DNA of 64,000 nucleotides. It comes from JAITMY01 sp031553765. Lineage in GTDB: Bacteria > Bacteroidota > Bacteroidia > Bacteroidales > UBA932. The notes below the pieces were generated by a model that ran no database searches, had not been told where the DNA came from, and worked only from the letters and a program-made list of their open reading frames with translations. The stretch spans positions 62,001-126,000 of the forward strand of contig JAVBKY010000004.1 in NCBI GenBank assembly GCA_031553765.1, given 5' to 3'. Every line of letters starts with the position of its first letter. Positions within the stretch are counted from its first letter, which is position 1. A program made the translations under genes and the position numbers. Positions 54,301-63,449 of the stretch are shown piece after piece.

Positions 54301-54804
54301 TTCTATCCTTTAAAGGCTAACCTAAAGAAATCTTCGGACATGATCGACTTCCTTGCAAACTACTTTCAATGCAAGAATCATTTGGAATTAACTGATTATC
54401 AATATCTACACCGATTTGCTAACGAGTTTATTTTCGACTGGATGCTATTGCCTCATTCAGAATGGAGAAAAAAATTCAAAAAAGAAGATAAAGACAGCCG
54501 AAGCAAGGTCAATCAACTATTTCGAACTGGCCCATTCGTAAAAACAGATATCAATAAAGCGTATATCGAAAAGATTATTGAACATTATTGGACATTGCCA
54601 AATTCAGTACAATGGATATTTCGACGAAGCGATTTCACGAGCAACATTTTTATGCAATGTCTGCGAAATAAGCAGGGAGATATCGCTTTATTGCCCTGTA
54701 TCAATTCAGAAAACAATATATCCGTGTTAAAGAGCATACATGAGGATGCTCAATTATGCCACAATGTCTTTAATTTTATAAATGAGAAAAAAATAAATCA
54801 ATAA
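51325..54804 (+). CDS. druH: DruH-like protein of a Druantia type III system
   Basis: A 1159-residue soluble protein with no motif I can name. The start is a GTG; no better ATG lies nearby. Its size and its place directly before a giant DUF1998-type helicase match DruH, the only partner of DruE in Druantia type III. The central part is rich in beta-strand-like alternation (GYVNLGKTGIDQYKFYYWNM) and the C-terminal part is helical (KTLIACLEIACEHKVYFSQF). Two nt separate its stop from the druE start, so expression is coupled. The name rests on gene order and size, not on a sequence motif. Confidence 0.68.
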   Translation: MKESSLIKNIRYILVHRYLSGEVPVWHVDDMLAEMAAIILPFIDNISPSEEEAIIKMQGGTLHNINKELSTFLRKTKNKNLLEYLYPSLVSYLKGEWAQMLSMDNRIKLVKDISLVQQVETDGYIALKYNEKVYEAIEKQGTEELNISYGNKVYEVVVSNDEFSAFKESKSHAEKKKSISTHNVEKSEEENTLDTFWVKNKLPLTLKTGEYFWNYKIPQSTYDEIKGKLQGLNFKENRNRIKPYASHIALFLAEWYKREYNGHEGGNGLVQIGLEPTDSQRVWGNANLPENYLYNSGQKEWLFSMYVFGGFPLKYICDGNRFNNLFREIWSIQQEDTIDESTINKISKSFDGNNSVYKQSLENGSFRNFIKEIVNSDFPIAEEDMSTELFISIKQLLEQGKKQFYDKFFSDEWFFYTSAEDEECDCEFRLKIGHKKDRCYISCECLRHWSIADWDSKKNFILGLQLEDGTKSRSTIRFSKAGGPGTAFVGWSNSCYLSIDIPLNILGKIDVMMYEIEDTGRESGVLITSFSSKEYYHLFSTGRPYEWSTLTDSTAQSALLYSPIKHSIKDAKIEVYCKNAGDNIWNWTYLYENLILTNIDANEDISIRIKKGCLGVEFNYIENTILYNANKEIKYVTVNEDGEKYEESLHLLLGYAGIKRVVLYPFEEGKTEVTYKPKDKDISIKFKQGNFNFQDFTEKNQPHVGKVKLRVSNNNHIKELNCFYMPEKFIKRDLKNKQIISNIEISVPNADDEFIPILPNDSKRYVYNDIDYRDSEDTIPMRIGSEGEYAVIDVYRARECKELYLQNNRIKIYDNADEIVEVPYILCDKLDIRTIDKDGVRRDKAEKELWFEHNFNRALNNLHNETITDDKIDVKFYLYANRDIKNKGKGYVNLGKTGIDQYKFYYWNMSSDREPILLETKYDSSTEEFVIPTDNLAKGGIIFQSLKDVVPRHYLKPIYPDDQVERTGRYADMKTLIACLEIACEHKVYFSQFYPLKANLKKSSDMIDFLANYFQCKNHLELTDYQYLHRFANEFIFDWMLLPHSEWRKKFKKEDKDSRSKVNQLFRTGPFVKTDINKAYIEKIIEHYWTLPNSVQWIFRRSDFTSNIFMQCLRNKQGDIALLPCINSENNISVLKSIHEDAQLCHNVFNFINEKKINQ

Positions 54805-54806
54805 AT

Positions 54807-57800
54807 ATGAAATTTGTAGAATTATACCACGACAACAAGAAAGCTGTAAGAGATACGATTACCACCATGTGGTGCAGTAACTCAAGGAGTGTAACCCAAC
54901 AAGCGTATGCAGAACAAATACGCGAGTTAATAGACAACGAACTATTTGCTTCGGAAAGCGTTATGCCCTTAGTGCAATGCATGGACAGATACGAAAGTGT
55001 AAAAAGTGTACAACAAGATGAGGCAGAAAAGTTGGTTGGCGATTTATGGAAAAAAAGTATCGCCCCCCATAATTATCCACCTTATGAACATCAGTACCAA
55101 GCATGGAAAGCACTCTCTAACAAAGAGGGGCAAAAACAATCGATGGTAGTAACTACTGGTACCGGTTCCGGTAAAACCGAATGCTTTATGCTGCCGCTTG
55201 TGCACGACCTTATGCAGCAACACCAGCAACATCAAATAGAAGCTATATTTCTTTATCCTCTTAATGCATTGATGGAAGATCAAAAAGAGAGATTGCAGAA
55301 ATTATTGACTGGAACTGATTTGAAATTTGCTGTTTATAACGGAAATTTGCCGAGTAGCGATCCGGGGGAGAATGCCACTGGTACAGCAAAAAGGCAACAT
55401 GAGCGGATAAAAGAGGAAGGGGAAAAATATCCCAATATTATTCCCTCTCGGGATGGGATGTACAAAATCCCACCGAATATCATGCTAACCAACCCCACTA
55501 TGTTGGAGTATATGCTATTGCGAAAAAAGGATCAGGGACTTTTTACAAAAGGTTCATTAAAATGGATTGTTATTGATGAAACGCACACCTTTAGTGGTGC
55601 TGGGGCAGCCGAATTGGCTATGCTTATACGCCGGGTATTGGATGCTTTTGAAGTAGAGGCAAAAGACATTCGTTTTGCAACATCATCCGCAACTATTGGT
55701 AATGCTTCAACAGAAGAAGAAAAAACTGCAAACGACATAAAATTGCGTGAATTTATCTCTGATATCACGGGCGTACCATTCAAACAAGTTATTTCAATAT
55801 CTGGCAATAGAATCCTAACTTCAACTGGAACTGGTGCAGACAAAGAGCGTTGTCGAAAATTGCTTTCAGATAATGATTATATCCCATTAGATAAGTTATT
55901 CCCAAATACGAGCGAAAGTATTGAAGAGAAATTAGCTCGTTTGGATGCCATGTGTGAATGCAAGGATGCACCATTAAAAGCCAAAGTTCACTTCTTTTAT
56001 CGTGTACCCAATAATGGTCTAAGAGTACAATTGAACGATTCAACCAATGGAGTATTCAAGATAAAGAGTACAATGCCAATAAGCAATGATAATAACGCGC
56101 CGTACCTTGAGTTAATGCGTTGTGAACATTGTGGAGAATATTTCGCAGTAGGAGAAAATGTAGGCACCTCCAAATATCGCGCTTTATCGAAATCAAGCAA
56201 CGATATATTTGATTTTGACTCGTCTGATAATCAATCAAATGCCTCTAAGAAGATGATATTTGGTCTAACTCAACAAGAATCCGCACAAGGTAAGGACGGA
56301 AATATATTTTTTAGAATAGAAGAAGATAAATGTATTGAAGATTCAACAGTTATTCTCGATAAAAAATGGAGAATTGTTGCGAATGTTAAAGAAAACTGTC
56401 CTCATTGCTGTCACAAAATGACAACGCAAAAGAAAAACGACGACAAGGCAGATGAAGCAGCTAATGATAGTGAATTAAATAAAAACGCAGCATCATTCCG
56501 ACTACCTGCCGCTTTCATTTCAAGAATACTTGCGCCAAGTATTTTGCCACACCTTCGTACTGCAGAAAAAGACCACAATGAAAAACCACATGATGGACAG
56601 CAATATATTAGTTTTGTGGACAGTCGCCAAGCAGCAGCGCGTTCCACCATGCAACAAAACATAGAAGAAGAACGCTTGTGGATATACAGTAGATTATTTC
56701 ATGAGTTATCAAAGAAAAGAATAGCGACAGCTAACAATCTGGAAGAAGCAGAAAAACAAATTGCACAACTGACGGCTGAGATTACGCAACTTGCGAGTCA
56801 GGGAAAAACGGAAGAAATACCCAATGTCGCATCGAAAATAGCACAAATTAAAAATGAATTCCAGAAATATCACATGACATGGATGGAAATATTCAACTTT
56901 TTAAAATCCACTTCGGAATGCGAGCAATTGTGTTATCAATTTATCGATAAAAGTGAAAGTAGCAACGAAATAAACGAAGATGCAGATAGCATTGACAGCG
57001 CAGTAAAGGACAAGTATGTTCAGTCGGTTATGATAGAGCAGCTAAGCAAGCGGCCACGCAGTGCAGCAGCACCCGAAACGATGGGATTATTTACTACTTA
57101 CTATCCGAAGTTGGAAAATATTACAAAACTTCCACAAGCAGTTTCAGATTTTAATGCCAAATTCTTAGCAGGCAAAAAGCAAATTGACTTAATTGAATGG
57201 AAAAACTTTCTGAAGATTTTTCTTGATAATGTTGTCCGCTCAAATGAGTCTGTTTATTTAAAGATTGGCAATGAGTCAACTCTTGATATTAATGACTGTC
57301 AACGATTTGGAACAACCAAACCAAGGCGTAGGCCTGTGCATAAACCAAATGAGGAAGAACAGAAAGATGGAGAATATTCAAGATTTGTTAAGTTTCTTGC
57401 TAAATTAATCGATGACAAAAATGAGAATCTACAGGAAATTGCAAAGAATAATCGTGAAGATATTAATGCCGTTCTTGAAGCTATGTGGCAAAATCTTACA
57501 GAAAACACAAGATTGTTACAACTTAGTGAAAGATATAAAAATTCAAGTTGGGGTTTTGACCGTGACCGCGATGAGAATAATGCATTACAATACCGTTTAA
57601 ATGTTGTTGATATTGCATTCAAATGTTACGATCAAGCTTGTTTATGCGATACTCGGGCAAGAGGCGAAAACTATGAAACACTTCGCCCTGTTGAAACACT
57701 GTTTATGGGTTATAGTTCCTATTTAGTTGATGATGAACCAATAAAGCCAAAAACGGACATAACGCCATGGAGCGCTTATCCGTATCTCAACGGTCGGAAT

Positions 57801-60800
57801 GGTGAGTTGTCCGCTTCTATTACCGATATTCAAGAATGGGCAAAAAAAGAACGAGCTCTGCTTTGGGATAATAAGATATGGGGAGAAGATGGCTGTTTTA
57901 CAAACCGTTTGAATACTATATATCAATATCCAAAAATCTTTATACAAGCTGAGCATACAGCACAGGTAGATAAATTGGTTTCACGGCAAAGTCAAGACAA
58001 GTTCAAAAATCAAGAAATCAATATACTTGCCTGCTCTACTACCATGGAAATGGGGGTTGACTTAGGAAACCTTGAACTTGTAATGATGACCTCTATACCG
58101 CCTCACCCATCTAATTATAAGCAGCGAGCTGGTCGTAGTGGTCGTAATGATGACACACGAAGTGTTTGCATTACGCTTTGTGGGTCGGATGCCGTTGGCT
58201 TGCGCACATTGGAATCGCCAATGGAGCAACTCATCAACCGCCCAATGGCTGTGCCATTTGTTGATTTAAACAGCCCGCAAGTAATACAGCGCCATGTCAA
58301 CGCCTTCCTATTCCGCCTATCCGGAATATTCTTAGACAACTCGCGAGGCAATGATAATAATTTGGATCAAGAAGTTATAGAATTCTTTACACCATACGCC
58401 TTTGATAAAAATGAGAAATCGGGAAAATTTACTATCCGAAATATGGAGGATTCTGAAACCCCTGAGGTTTATCCTGATAGTTTATTAGGAAATAAGGATA
58501 ATACAAAATATGTCTTATTTAAGAACTTTCTAAATGACAAAGACACAAACCCTGAAAACCGCTTAAAGATTCTTTTACATAACACTTGTTATAATGAAGA
58601 GGTTTATGAGTCGGTATCAAGATGTAAGGAGGAGGTTGATAGGTGTTACGAAGAATTATCTGCCGTAATATCTGGTATAGGGGAAGCATACAGAGGAGAA
58701 AGAGAACGACTTCAAAACTCGACGAAGAGAGAAGACCATGAAAAAGTAACAGGCAATGCTGTAAACTCAGGATATGGCTATTATCTTCGTCATAAGTATT
58801 CCGAATGTCTCAGCAAAAATCTCATCAGCTATTTTGCTACTAATCGTTTTACCCCGAATGCCAATATGCCGGTATCGGTTGTCGAATTTAATAAAAATCT
58901 AAGGAACGAGAGTACTGATAATTTCAGTTTTCGTAAAAGCAATAATCCATCCTATGCTTTGCAAGAGGCACTATCTCAGTATGCACCTGGAAACACTATC
59001 GTGCTTGAAAATAGAACCAGTATAGTTCGTGGTATTTTATATACCGGAATGTATAAACAGACCACCACTTTTAAGAAAATTTATTCAGATGGCAACAACA
59101 CCGTTATTGATTTCGCTGAAAGACTCAGGAAAGAATCACTTGTAAAATGGCCTGTTAACGACAAAACAGAATTGGAGTTGATTGAACCGGTTTCTTTTAT
59201 TCCGGATATCAACGAAGATTACACTCGCGTTGTTGACAAAAATCCTTACACCCAAGTAAGTGCACAGCTTGTCGGTACTGGCGAGTGGTCGGATATGAAT
59301 GATTCGGCAAGCCTCATAACCATGAGAAACAACCGTGACTGCGGCGAAGCTAAAATTTTGTATTATAATGAAGGTATTGGTTATGGATATGCCTTCTGCC
59401 CCGATTGCGGGAAAACGGTTGTGGAGACATTCCGGGCAATGAGATACGACATGCCTGCAGAAATGCAAAATCAACCAGGAGAGAATTCTAAAGGTGAGAT
59501 TAAAAATTTTCATTATAAAATCAATCGTAGAAACAATAATGGTTCGCGAATAGCTTGTAACTTTGATAAAAAGATTAAACGAAATGTTATTTTAGGAGGG
59601 CTAATTCAAACTGATTATTGTGAAATAAAAATACGAAAGAGTAAAACCGGGCACTGGCTAGAAAGACAAGATGAGCAGACAAACCAGCTGCTTATTACTA
59701 TAGGAATACTTATTACCAAAAACTTTGTGGAGTATATCGGGAAAGATAGAAAGGATGTAGATTTTGCCATTATGCCTAATGGTCATCTCTGTATATTTGA
59801 TAGCAATCCCGGTGGTTCTGGTTATGCGAATCAACTCGCAAACCGTCTTACCATGCAAGAGGTGCTGAATAGATCGAAAAATGAATTGCATAAAGTAACT
59901 TCAAAAGATGCTCTTCTTGATAAGTTCACTCTTCGTTATTTGGAAAAATTGGACATTGATGGAGCAAAAAACTGGTTAGATGCAGCTATAGCATCTTTTG
60001 AAGAGGTACCGGGAAATATTAAAAATTCTTATCCGAACGCTAAAGTAGCTGTTGTTGAGAATATTTTTGATGATTTTAAATTGGCGAATACCAATGATGA
60101 TAAAACATTGTTTGTTAATGCCGAATGGAACAAATGGATCTATCAGCTTCCGGATGATAGAGCCACCATGGGGTGGCAACAACGCATTCAAGAAATTCGC
60201 AAATTAAGCATTAATAATATCCAAGTATGTGTATTGGATTGTCAAAACATTTCATTGCCAATTTATTCCATGATGAAACAAATTTCAGATTGGAGTACTA
60301 TTGTTTCTGCCAAGAACTTTCTAAATAATGGTCTTACGCCAATTGCAAGGGTAAAAGATCGACTATATTTCACAGATCAAGCGGCTACGGCCGGTTTAAA
60401 TTTCAATTGGGCAAGAGGGAATGTATTTAGTATTCCGGTTGAAGGTACGAATATTCCTGAGATGGCTTCCGTAGATGTAAATTATGTACCCGTAGGTAGT
60501 AAAAAATTTACTCTTGGAACAGACAGGCTCATGAAAACAACAAGTCGTAAACTTGGTGCTATTATCGAAGCCGAAGTTTTTGAATTGTTTAAACAGTTTA
60601 TTGACCATTGCAAACAAAATTCCAATGAAATATTAAGAGTGGTTTATCAGGACGAGCATCTTAAATCTGTACTCGGAATGATTACAACACTTCAGTTTAT
60701 CGAGCATTTTATGCAAAGAATTGGTTTGCCATTTAAGCTACAATTTATAAATGAAGAATATTGGGATAATAAAAAATGTAATAGCATTTCAAGCAACATT

Positions 60801-61115
60801 GAAAATGATGTTGATCGAAACGAGAACCTTCGCAATCTCACAACAGATTGGTTAGATAATATTGAATTAAATGGCAAGTTAGTAGGTATTAATACAAAAC
60901 CAAGCCGATCGCTACCTCATTGGCGTGAACTACGGTTTGAATGTGCTAGCAAGGCTCTAATCCTCTATCCCAATGGCGGTATCATCAATGAATGGTTTCT
61001 TGATGGACGAAACGCCACCGTCCGTTACGAAATGGAGAGTACTTCTACAGCTGACGACATTCCTCTTTATCGAACAACAGAAATTATGTATGATGTAGAA
61101 TTGAAAGATTTGTAA
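54807..61115 (+). CDS. druE: DruE-like giant DEAD/DEAH helicase with DUF1998-type C-terminus
   Basis: A 2102-residue protein. Walker A is VTTGTGSGKTE near residue 114 and the DExH box is VIDETHTFSGAGAAEL near 256. The second RecA lobe has ACSTTMEMGVDLGNLELV and QRAGRSGRND near 1107. Zinc-type cysteines appear in CEHCGEYF (about 438), CPHCCHKM (about 530) and CPDCGKTV (about 1530). The C-terminal region with GGLIQTDYCEI and NPGGSGYANQLANR fits DUF1998/MrfA-type domains. DruE of this length and layout is the common protein of all Druantia anti-phage systems. A stretch of about 600 residues between the helicase lobes is unusually large. Confidence 0.85.
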   Translation: MKFVELYHDNKKAVRDTITTMWCSNSRSVTQQAYAEQIRELIDNELFASESVMPLVQCMDRYESVKSVQQDEAEKLVGDLWKKSIAPHNYPPYEHQYQAWKALSNKEGQKQSMVVTTGTGSGKTECFMLPLVHDLMQQHQQHQIEAIFLYPLNALMEDQKERLQKLLTGTDLKFAVYNGNLPSSDPGENATGTAKRQHERIKEEGEKYPNIIPSRDGMYKIPPNIMLTNPTMLEYMLLRKKDQGLFTKGSLKWIVIDETHTFSGAGAAELAMLIRRVLDAFEVEAKDIRFATSSATIGNASTEEEKTANDIKLREFISDITGVPFKQVISISGNRILTSTGTGADKERCRKLLSDNDYIPLDKLFPNTSESIEEKLARLDAMCECKDAPLKAKVHFFYRVPNNGLRVQLNDSTNGVFKIKSTMPISNDNNAPYLELMRCEHCGEYFAVGENVGTSKYRALSKSSNDIFDFDSSDNQSNASKKMIFGLTQQESAQGKDGNIFFRIEEDKCIEDSTVILDKKWRIVANVKENCPHCCHKMTTQKKNDDKADEAANDSELNKNAASFRLPAAFISRILAPSILPHLRTAEKDHNEKPHDGQQYISFVDSRQAAARSTMQQNIEEERLWIYSRLFHELSKKRIATANNLEEAEKQIAQLTAEITQLASQGKTEEIPNVASKIAQIKNEFQKYHMTWMEIFNFLKSTSECEQLCYQFIDKSESSNEINEDADSIDSAVKDKYVQSVMIEQLSKRPRSAAAPETMGLFTTYYPKLENITKLPQAVSDFNAKFLAGKKQIDLIEWKNFLKIFLDNVVRSNESVYLKIGNESTLDINDCQRFGTTKPRRRPVHKPNEEEQKDGEYSRFVKFLAKLIDDKNENLQEIAKNNREDINAVLEAMWQNLTENTRLLQLSERYKNSSWGFDRDRDENNALQYRLNVVDIAFKCYDQACLCDTRARGENYETLRPVETLFMGYSSYLVDDEPIKPKTDITPWSAYPYLNGRNGELSASITDIQEWAKKERALLWDNKIWGEDGCFTNRLNTIYQYPKIFIQAEHTAQVDKLVSRQSQDKFKNQEINILACSTTMEMGVDLGNLELVMMTSIPPHPSNYKQRAGRSGRNDDTRSVCITLCGSDAVGLRTLESPMEQLINRPMAVPFVDLNSPQVIQRHVNAFLFRLSGIFLDNSRGNDNNLDQEVIEFFTPYAFDKNEKSGKFTIRNMEDSETPEVYPDSLLGNKDNTKYVLFKNFLNDKDTNPENRLKILLHNTCYNEEVYESVSRCKEEVDRCYEELSAVISGIGEAYRGERERLQNSTKREDHEKVTGNAVNSGYGYYLRHKYSECLSKNLISYFATNRFTPNANMPVSVVEFNKNLRNESTDNFSFRKSNNPSYALQEALSQYAPGNTIVLENRTSIVRGILYTGMYKQTTTFKKIYSDGNNTVIDFAERLRKESLVKWPVNDKTELELIEPVSFIPDINEDYTRVVDKNPYTQVSAQLVGTGEWSDMNDSASLITMRNNRDCGEAKILYYNEGIGYGYAFCPDCGKTVVETFRAMRYDMPAEMQNQPGENSKGEIKNFHYKINRRNNNGSRIACNFDKKIKRNVILGGLIQTDYCEIKIRKSKTGHWLERQDEQTNQLLITIGILITKNFVEYIGKDRKDVDFAIMPNGHLCIFDSNPGGSGYANQLANRLTMQEVLNRSKNELHKVTSKDALLDKFTLRYLEKLDIDGAKNWLDAAIASFEEVPGNIKNSYPNAKVAVVENIFDDFKLANTNDDKTLFVNAEWNKWIYQLPDDRATMGWQQRIQEIRKLSINNIQVCVLDCQNISLPIYSMMKQISDWSTIVSAKNFLNNGLTPIARVKDRLYFTDQAATAGLNFNWARGNVFSIPVEGTNIPEMASVDVNYVPVGSKKFTLGTDRLMKTTSRKLGAIIEAEVFELFKQFIDHCKQNSNEILRVVYQDEHLKSVLGMITTLQFIEHFMQRIGLPFKLQFINEEYWDNKKCNSISSNIENDVDRNENLRNLTTDWLDNIELNGKLVGINTKPSRSLPHWRELRFECASKALILYPNGGIINEWFLDGRNATVRYEMESTSTADDIPLYRTTEIMYDVELKDL

Positions 61116-61126
61116 TCAGTTAAACT

Positions 61127-61846
61127 ATGGCTAAGAAAACTAAAGAAGTGCACAAATACCATGAAGGGTTTCTTCGTTATCTCAACGAAAGAATTCCTTC
61201 ATGGCAAATGCCCGCAGAAAAATTTTTCAAATCATTTGAACAAGGAATAAAACGATTTGTCGAAAAGCATGATGGGAAGAAGTTGTATTCTATTTTTGAA
61301 ATTACTGGTATAAGTGAACTCGAGCATCTTCTTCAAAGAATGTATCCTTCTTCACAGTATGTATATTCGAATAAAGACGGTGGAAAAAAGACACAAGGAC
61401 TCGAATATTACATTGAATTTCTGAAATTGAAAGAAAAAGAATCAGATTCATCTGAGGAAATTCTCAAAGAAGGTGGTATTCTTGATTGTCATGGAAGTAA
61501 ATACGAACGCAACAAAACTGCTCGTCAAAAATGCATAGATCATTATGGTTGCAAATGTGTAATTTGTGATTTTGATTTTGAGACTACTTATGGAAAGATT
61601 GGCAAGAATTTTATCGAAGTTCATCACGTTATTCCACTATCGGAAATTAAAGAAGAATATATTGTTGACCCTATCGAGCATCTTCGTCCTTTGTGTTCTA
61701 ACTGTCACTCAATGATTCATCGCACAAATCCGATGATGGGTGTTGAGAATTTGAAAGAGTTGTATCAAATATATAATAGCAATAATTCCTATAAAAGCGC
61801 ACATTCAGACCGGAATAACACATTACCACAAACATACAAAATCTGA
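61127..61846 (+). CDS. HNH endonuclease added to the Druantia-like operon
   Basis: A 239-residue protein with a C-terminal HNH nuclease: Cys pair in CKCVICDF (about 142-149), EVHHVIPLSE (about 163-172) as the first H motif, HLRPLCSNCHSMIHR (about 185-199) with Asn and His plus the second Cys pair. The N-terminal 120 residues (FLRYLNERIPSWQMPAEKFF) are a separate helical domain. It starts 11 nt after druE on the same strand, so it is very likely part of the operon. Type III Druantia is normally described with two genes, so this is an extra or associated nuclease. Confidence 0.88.
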   Translation: MAKKTKEVHKYHEGFLRYLNERIPSWQMPAEKFFKSFEQGIKRFVEKHDGKKLYSIFEITGISELEHLLQRMYPSSQYVYSNKDGGKKTQGLEYYIEFLKLKEKESDSSEEILKEGGILDCHGSKYERNKTARQKCIDHYGCKCVICDFDFETTYGKIGKNFIEVHHVIPLSEIKEEYIVDPIEHLRPLCSNCHSMIHRTNPMMGVENLKELYQIYNSNNSYKSAHSDRNNTLPQTYKI

Positions 61847-61919
61847 GCGCAAAGAGGGTCTCTTAGATCAGACCACTGATTATCAGACACTAATTAAATG
61901 TTTTATTAAATCCTAACAT

Positions 61920-62370
61920 TTACGCCTTATTCAACTCTCCACAGTTGCACAGCACAAAATCCACACCATGGTGCTGCTCAACATTGGGTTCATGGTAGTG
62001 ACCATAGTACCACTGCTTCAAATTCTTCTGCTTTTGTTGCAGCGCCTCGAAGATTCTATCCATAATGGATCTTTCCTCATCAAGCGTTTGGCTTAGGGTA
62101 TCATCCCGCTTCAACCATGCTTGCACATTTTGTTTAGAGGTGGGATAGGCAAAGGAAGGACAAGTGTGCGTAGCCACAATAGTAATGGCATCGGCATACT
62201 CTTTGTTTATCTCTGACAATTTACCTTCGTCATAGTAAGGCAATTCTGCATCACCCCAGTAGGATTTTCTTCTGGTGCTATACTCAGTATTAATCGGTAT
62301 GAACGGTCAATAGAGGTGGCTCCACCAATACACAGAATGTTTTGTTGCAATACTGTAATTGTGTATTTCG
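61920..62370 (-). pseudogene. Truncated, frameshifted copy of the metallophosphoesterase 3' end
   Basis: The minus strand repeats the last 150 residues of the gene at 63450-64000: ILCIGGATSIDRSYR, then after a 1-base deletion near 62297 YYDEGKLSEINKEYADAITI, ATHTCPSFAYPTSKQN and WYYGHYHEPNVEQHHG. Similarity stops near 62370, where the GNAT gene begins. No start codon or GNHD metal motif remains. Confidence 0.85.
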
Positions 62371-62376
62371 GGATGC

Positions 62377-62856
62377 TTACTTTATTTCTAATGCATAAGA
62401 ATTTTGATTACCTGTTACAGGTGGATTACATATGAAGTCAACAAAACCTATGGATTTAACCATCCTAATAGATTCAGATTTATCATTACTAATCACAGCT
62501 GTTAAACGGCTAATTTTTTCATTTGCTTGGCAGTACGCTTTAATTGCTGCTTGTAGCATAGGCGCAGATAGACGTTGACCTTGTAATTTATCATCAACAC
62601 GAACAACGATTTCAGCTTGTAGGTCTGAACTTTTTTCAAAGCGAATATAACCTAATGGCTTTTTTTTGTAGAAAGCGATATACATCTTTCCCTCCCCGCA
62701 ATCCGTAGAAAATTTATTAAGCTCGTACTCCTCTTTTAGCCCGAGCCAAATGCTAAATTGTTCAGCATCGTTAGAACTAGCGAGTCTAACGGTTATTTCG
62801 TTTTCTTCTCCATTTGCGGAGTAGTGGCCGGTTTTGCTTTTATAGGCCTTATTCAT
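62377..62856 (-). CDS. GNAT-family N-acetyltransferase
   Basis: A 159-residue protein. MYIAFYKKKPLGYIRFEK is the central GNAT hairpin and VVRVDDKLQGQRLSAPMLQAAI holds the acetyl-CoA pyrophosphate-binding Q/RxxGxG/A-like motif, here degenerate (GQRLSAP). SRLTAVISNDKSESIRMVKSIGF is the C-terminal strand-helix. The substrate is unknown; related short GNATs modify sugars or protein termini. It lies between the two copies of the metallophosphoesterase tail. Confidence 0.8.
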   Translation of the reverse strand: MNKAYKSKTGHYSANGEENEITVRLASSNDAEQFSIWLGLKEEYELNKFSTDCGEGKMYIAFYKKKPLGYIRFEKSSDLQAEIVVRVDDKLQGQRLSAPMLQAAIKAYCQANEKISRLTAVISNDKSESIRMVKSIGFVDFICNPPVTGNQNSYALEIK

Positions 62857-62862
62857 AATTTT

Positions 62863-62965
62863 TCAAATCTTCGGGAATGCTTGTTTGGCATTTGCTATCA
62901 TACGCTCCCTTTTTTTTACAATAGCCCGTTCGTCACTGCCTAAGTTGATGGTGGCCGAATTTATC
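62863..62965 (-). pseudogene. Short coding remnant upstream of the GNAT gene
   Basis: The minus strand reads SATINLGSDERAIVKKRERM and on to KQAFPKI before a stop at 62863-62865, preceded by an in-frame stop. It looks like the 3' end of a lost gene that once preceded the GNAT gene. Family unknown. The rest of 62966-63330 shows nothing I can support. Confidence 0.35.
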
Positions 62966-63332
62966 TTTCAAACCAAGCGTGACTGTTTTTTCTTGTTGGC
63001 AAAGCGAATAAGTAAGTTTACATGAGAGACAGAGTGGAACAAAAAGTGAGAAAATAGCAAAATAATGGACGGAATGTTAAAGACTAGACGTTTAAACACT
63101 CTGTTTACGCCCATGTTCATAACGTATTTACATTTAGAGGCCGCCCACACCTTAAACTTTTCTATAAATAAACTCTGTTTTTAGTCAGATTTTTATCTTT
63201 TAAAAGTCTCTTTAGTTTTACTTGCCGTACAAATTTGAGGCACAAAGTTAACTTAATAGCGCATTTTGATTCGGTATAGCAATGGCACTATTAATCAACT
63301 TATAAAGTTAGTAATTATTTCAAAAATAGTAT

Positions 63333-63437
63333 TCAATCTCTTTTAGCTCCTTCCCCATCTACAACTATTTTGCAAACATCTCTAGCATCAGCACCGTTAA
63401 CCCCACGGTGGTTTAACTCACACAGCCACCAAATAAT
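63333..63437 (-). pseudogene. Short coding remnant after the metallophosphoesterase
   Basis: The minus strand reads CELNHRGVNGADARDVCK and on to DGEGAKRD, 34 codons between stops and without a start. Composition is protein-like. It begins 10 nt after the metallophosphoesterase stop and may be the end of a lost neighbour gene. Confidence 0.3.
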
Positions 63438-63449
63438 CTATGAGAACAC

